The notes beneath the pieces are model-generated. The model was not told where the DNA came from. It saw only the letters and a program-made list of their open reading frames with translations, and ran no database searches. Positions 5,196-6,436 of a stretch of DNA of 6,436 nucleotides are shown here, piece by piece. A program made the translations under genes and the position numbers. The stretch is from Eubacteriales Family XIII. Incertae Sedis bacterium. GTDB taxonomy: Bacteria; Bacillota; Clostridia; Peptostreptococcales; Anaerovoracaceae. Every line of letters starts with the position of its first letter. Positions within the stretch are counted from its first letter, which is position 1. The stretch covers positions 1 to 6,436 of the forward strand of contig JAIRPC010000064.1 in assembly GCA_031257215.1 (NCBI GenBank), written 5' to 3'.

Positions 5196-6436
5196 ATGGA
5201 ATTTTTAAACACGATCAGCCTTGGTCAATGGAAGCGCGCGGGGCGCCTGGCGCTGGTAGCCGCATTGTGCGCCGCGCTCGTCTGCCCATTCGCCGCGCCT
5301 GGTGGCATTGACGCGTATGCCGCCACAGGCACGAACGTGCAGGCGCACAGCGCGGACGACATCAGGGCGTACATCAAAGCCAGCGGCGCCAAAACATCCG
5401 ATGCGACGAAATACGCCACAACGCCAGTCACGATAGGGCCTGGCTACAACAAGGGAAGCCTGACGCAGGCGTCCCTGGACTCGGCGCTGAAAATGCTGAA
5501 CCAGATCCGTTACATCGCGGGCATAGACGCCGACGTCAAGCTAGACCCGTCGCAGACGGAGCTGGCGCAGGGTGCGTCCTTCATCAACGCGGTCAACGGG
5601 CAGCTCAGCCATTACCCCACGCAGCCCGCAGACATGAGCCAATCGCTGTTCGACCTTTGCAACAGCGGCGCGCAGTCAACGAATATCGCATGGAACTACG
5701 GCACGCTTGGCTCCGCGATACTGGACGGCTGGATGGAGGACGGCGATTCATCCAATATTGACAGGGTAGGGCACAGGAGATGGATGCTAAACCCTAAAAT
5801 GGGGAAAACAGGGTTTGGCAAAACCGGCGCATACACGGCGATGTACTCGTTTGACGCCAGCCGCACGTCGAGCTACACCGGCGTAGCGTGGCCCGCGCAG
5901 AACATGCCTGTTGAATATTTCGGCGCATACTATCCGTGGACGTTTTCCGTAGGCAGCTCTGTTGACGGCAGTAGCGTCAAGGTGGTGCTGAAACGCGATT
6001 CCGACGGCAAGTCATGGACGTTTTCAAGCGCCAATTCGGACGGTTATTTCAACGTGAACAACCAAGGGTATGGGCAGATCGGCTGCATAATATTCCGCCC
6101 GAGCGATACATCTTACAAGGCGGGGGACAGCTTTTCGGTAACCATAACAGGAGCGCCCGCCCCCATCTCCTACAAGGTGAATTTCTTCGCGTTGGAGCCG
6201 CCAACCCCGCCCCAAGGCAATACCGCCACGGATGACAAGAACGCCGCGAGTGGCAAGGTCACCAAGCCAGCGGCGGTAGCGGTCAAATCCGTCAAGTCGA
6301 AAAAGAGCAGGCAGGCGACCATAACATGGAAGCCCAACAGCGAATACAGCGGATACGAGCTGCTGCTGTCCACAGCAAAAAATTTCAAAAAAGGAAAAGT
6401 CAAGGCAGTAATAAAGGGCGGCAAAAAGACAAAGGC
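5196..6436 (+). CDS. Secreted CAP (SCP-like) domain protein with Ig/fibronectin-like C-terminus (partial, 3' end missing)
   Basis: The frame stays open from ATG 5196 (strong SD) to the right edge, giving 413 residues without a stop. The order is: a signal peptide with basic WKRAGR (12-17), hydrophobic core 18-34 and likely cleavage after AYA (42); a spacer (43-90); a CAP domain (about 94-225) with LNQIRYIAG (101-109), H139 in LSHYP, NIAWN (163-167) and GHRRWMLNP (192-200, H193); a beta-rich region (about 226-340) including VKVVLKRDSDGKSWTF; a Pro/Lys-rich linker (341-365); and the start of a fibronectin III/Ig-like repeat (ATITWKPNSEYSGYELLLST). Lys-rich tails of this kind are common in Clostridial surface proteins. 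CAP proteins are extracellular; bacterial functions are mostly unknown. The CAP surface His (139 and 193) seen in many members are present, but catalysis is not claimed. It may be part of the envelope module or independent of it; further repeats or an anchor may lie beyond the window. Confidence 0.88.
   Translation, partial: MEFLNTISLGQWKRAGRLALVAALCAALVCPFAAPGGIDAYAATGTNVQAHSADDIRAYIKASGAKTSDATKYATTPVTIGPGYNKGSLTQASLDSALKMLNQIRYIAGIDADVKLDPSQTELAQGASFINAVNGQLSHYPTQPADMSQSLFDLCNSGAQSTNIAWNYGTLGSAILDGWMEDGDSSNIDRVGHRRWMLNPKMGKTGFGKTGAYTAMYSFDASRTSSYTGVAWPAQNMPVEYFGAYYPWTFSVGSSVDGSSVKVVLKRDSDGKSWTFSSANSDGYFNVNNQGYGQIGCIIFRPSDTSYKAGDSFSVTITGAPAPISYKVNFFALEPPTPPQGNTATDDKNAASGKVTKPAAVAVKSVKSKKSRQATITWKPNSEYSGYELLLSTAKNFKKGKVKAVIKGGKKTK

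Noticed and set aside
6136..6148. TAAC pair inside the CAP-domain gene as another regulator site
   Set aside because: The two TAACs are 6 bp apart, not 11, and lie deep in coding sequence.
1..6436. CRISPR array, tRNA, rRNA, transposase or integrase
   Set aside because: No regularly spaced repeats with spacers, no cloverleaf-like stretch noticed, and none of the frames resembles a mobile-element enzyme.

Overview
The window reads as a GC-rich chromosomal segment from a Gram-positive, probably anaerobic bacterium. Clostridia (Bacillota) fits best and Coriobacteriia is an alternative. This is inferred from four things: an M15B (VanY-type) carboxypeptidase beside a VanR-like regulator and a multi-pass sensor kinase, a secreted CAP-domain protein with a Lys-rich Ig/fibronectin-like tail, strong purine-rich ribosome binding sites, and moderately high GC. 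No rRNA or marker gene confirms it. All supported genes are on the + strand.

Layout: (1) 1-150 is the 3' end of a membrane gene resembling a LysE/RhtB exporter. (2) 151-292 is intergenic, with a tandem repeat of period 23 and a good promoter whose predicted start of transcription falls on the next start codon. (3) 293-1546 is an AAA_14/DUF4143 ATPase, visibly less GC-rich than its surroundings and probably an acquired cargo-type gene. (4) 1547-1718 is intergenic, with two direct-repeat pairs of 11 bp period typical of OmpR/PhoB-family operators. (5) 1719-2570 is a membrane-anchored D,D-carboxypeptidase, 2680-3399 an OmpR-family response regulator, and 3396-5105 a six-TM histidine kinase overlapping the regulator by 4 bp. 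(6) 5196-6436 is a secreted CAP-domain protein with an Ig/fibronectin-like C-terminus, cut by the window edge.

How the genes may work together: the kinase and regulator form one translationally coupled two-component system. The TAAC-type repeat pairs ahead of the carboxypeptidase gene are the most plausible target of that regulator, giving a small cell-envelope sensing and remodelling module (sensor, regulator, D-Ala-trimming enzyme, perhaps the secreted CAP protein). No vanH, ligase or vanX homologue is visible, so this should not be read as a complete glycopeptide-resistance cluster.

Nothing here is clearly a wholly new system. The points worth checking are the shared TAAC-N7-TAAC motif, the leaderless-looking promoters, the repeat ahead of the DUF4143 gene, and an Ala/Pro-rich insertion inside the kinase ATPase domain.
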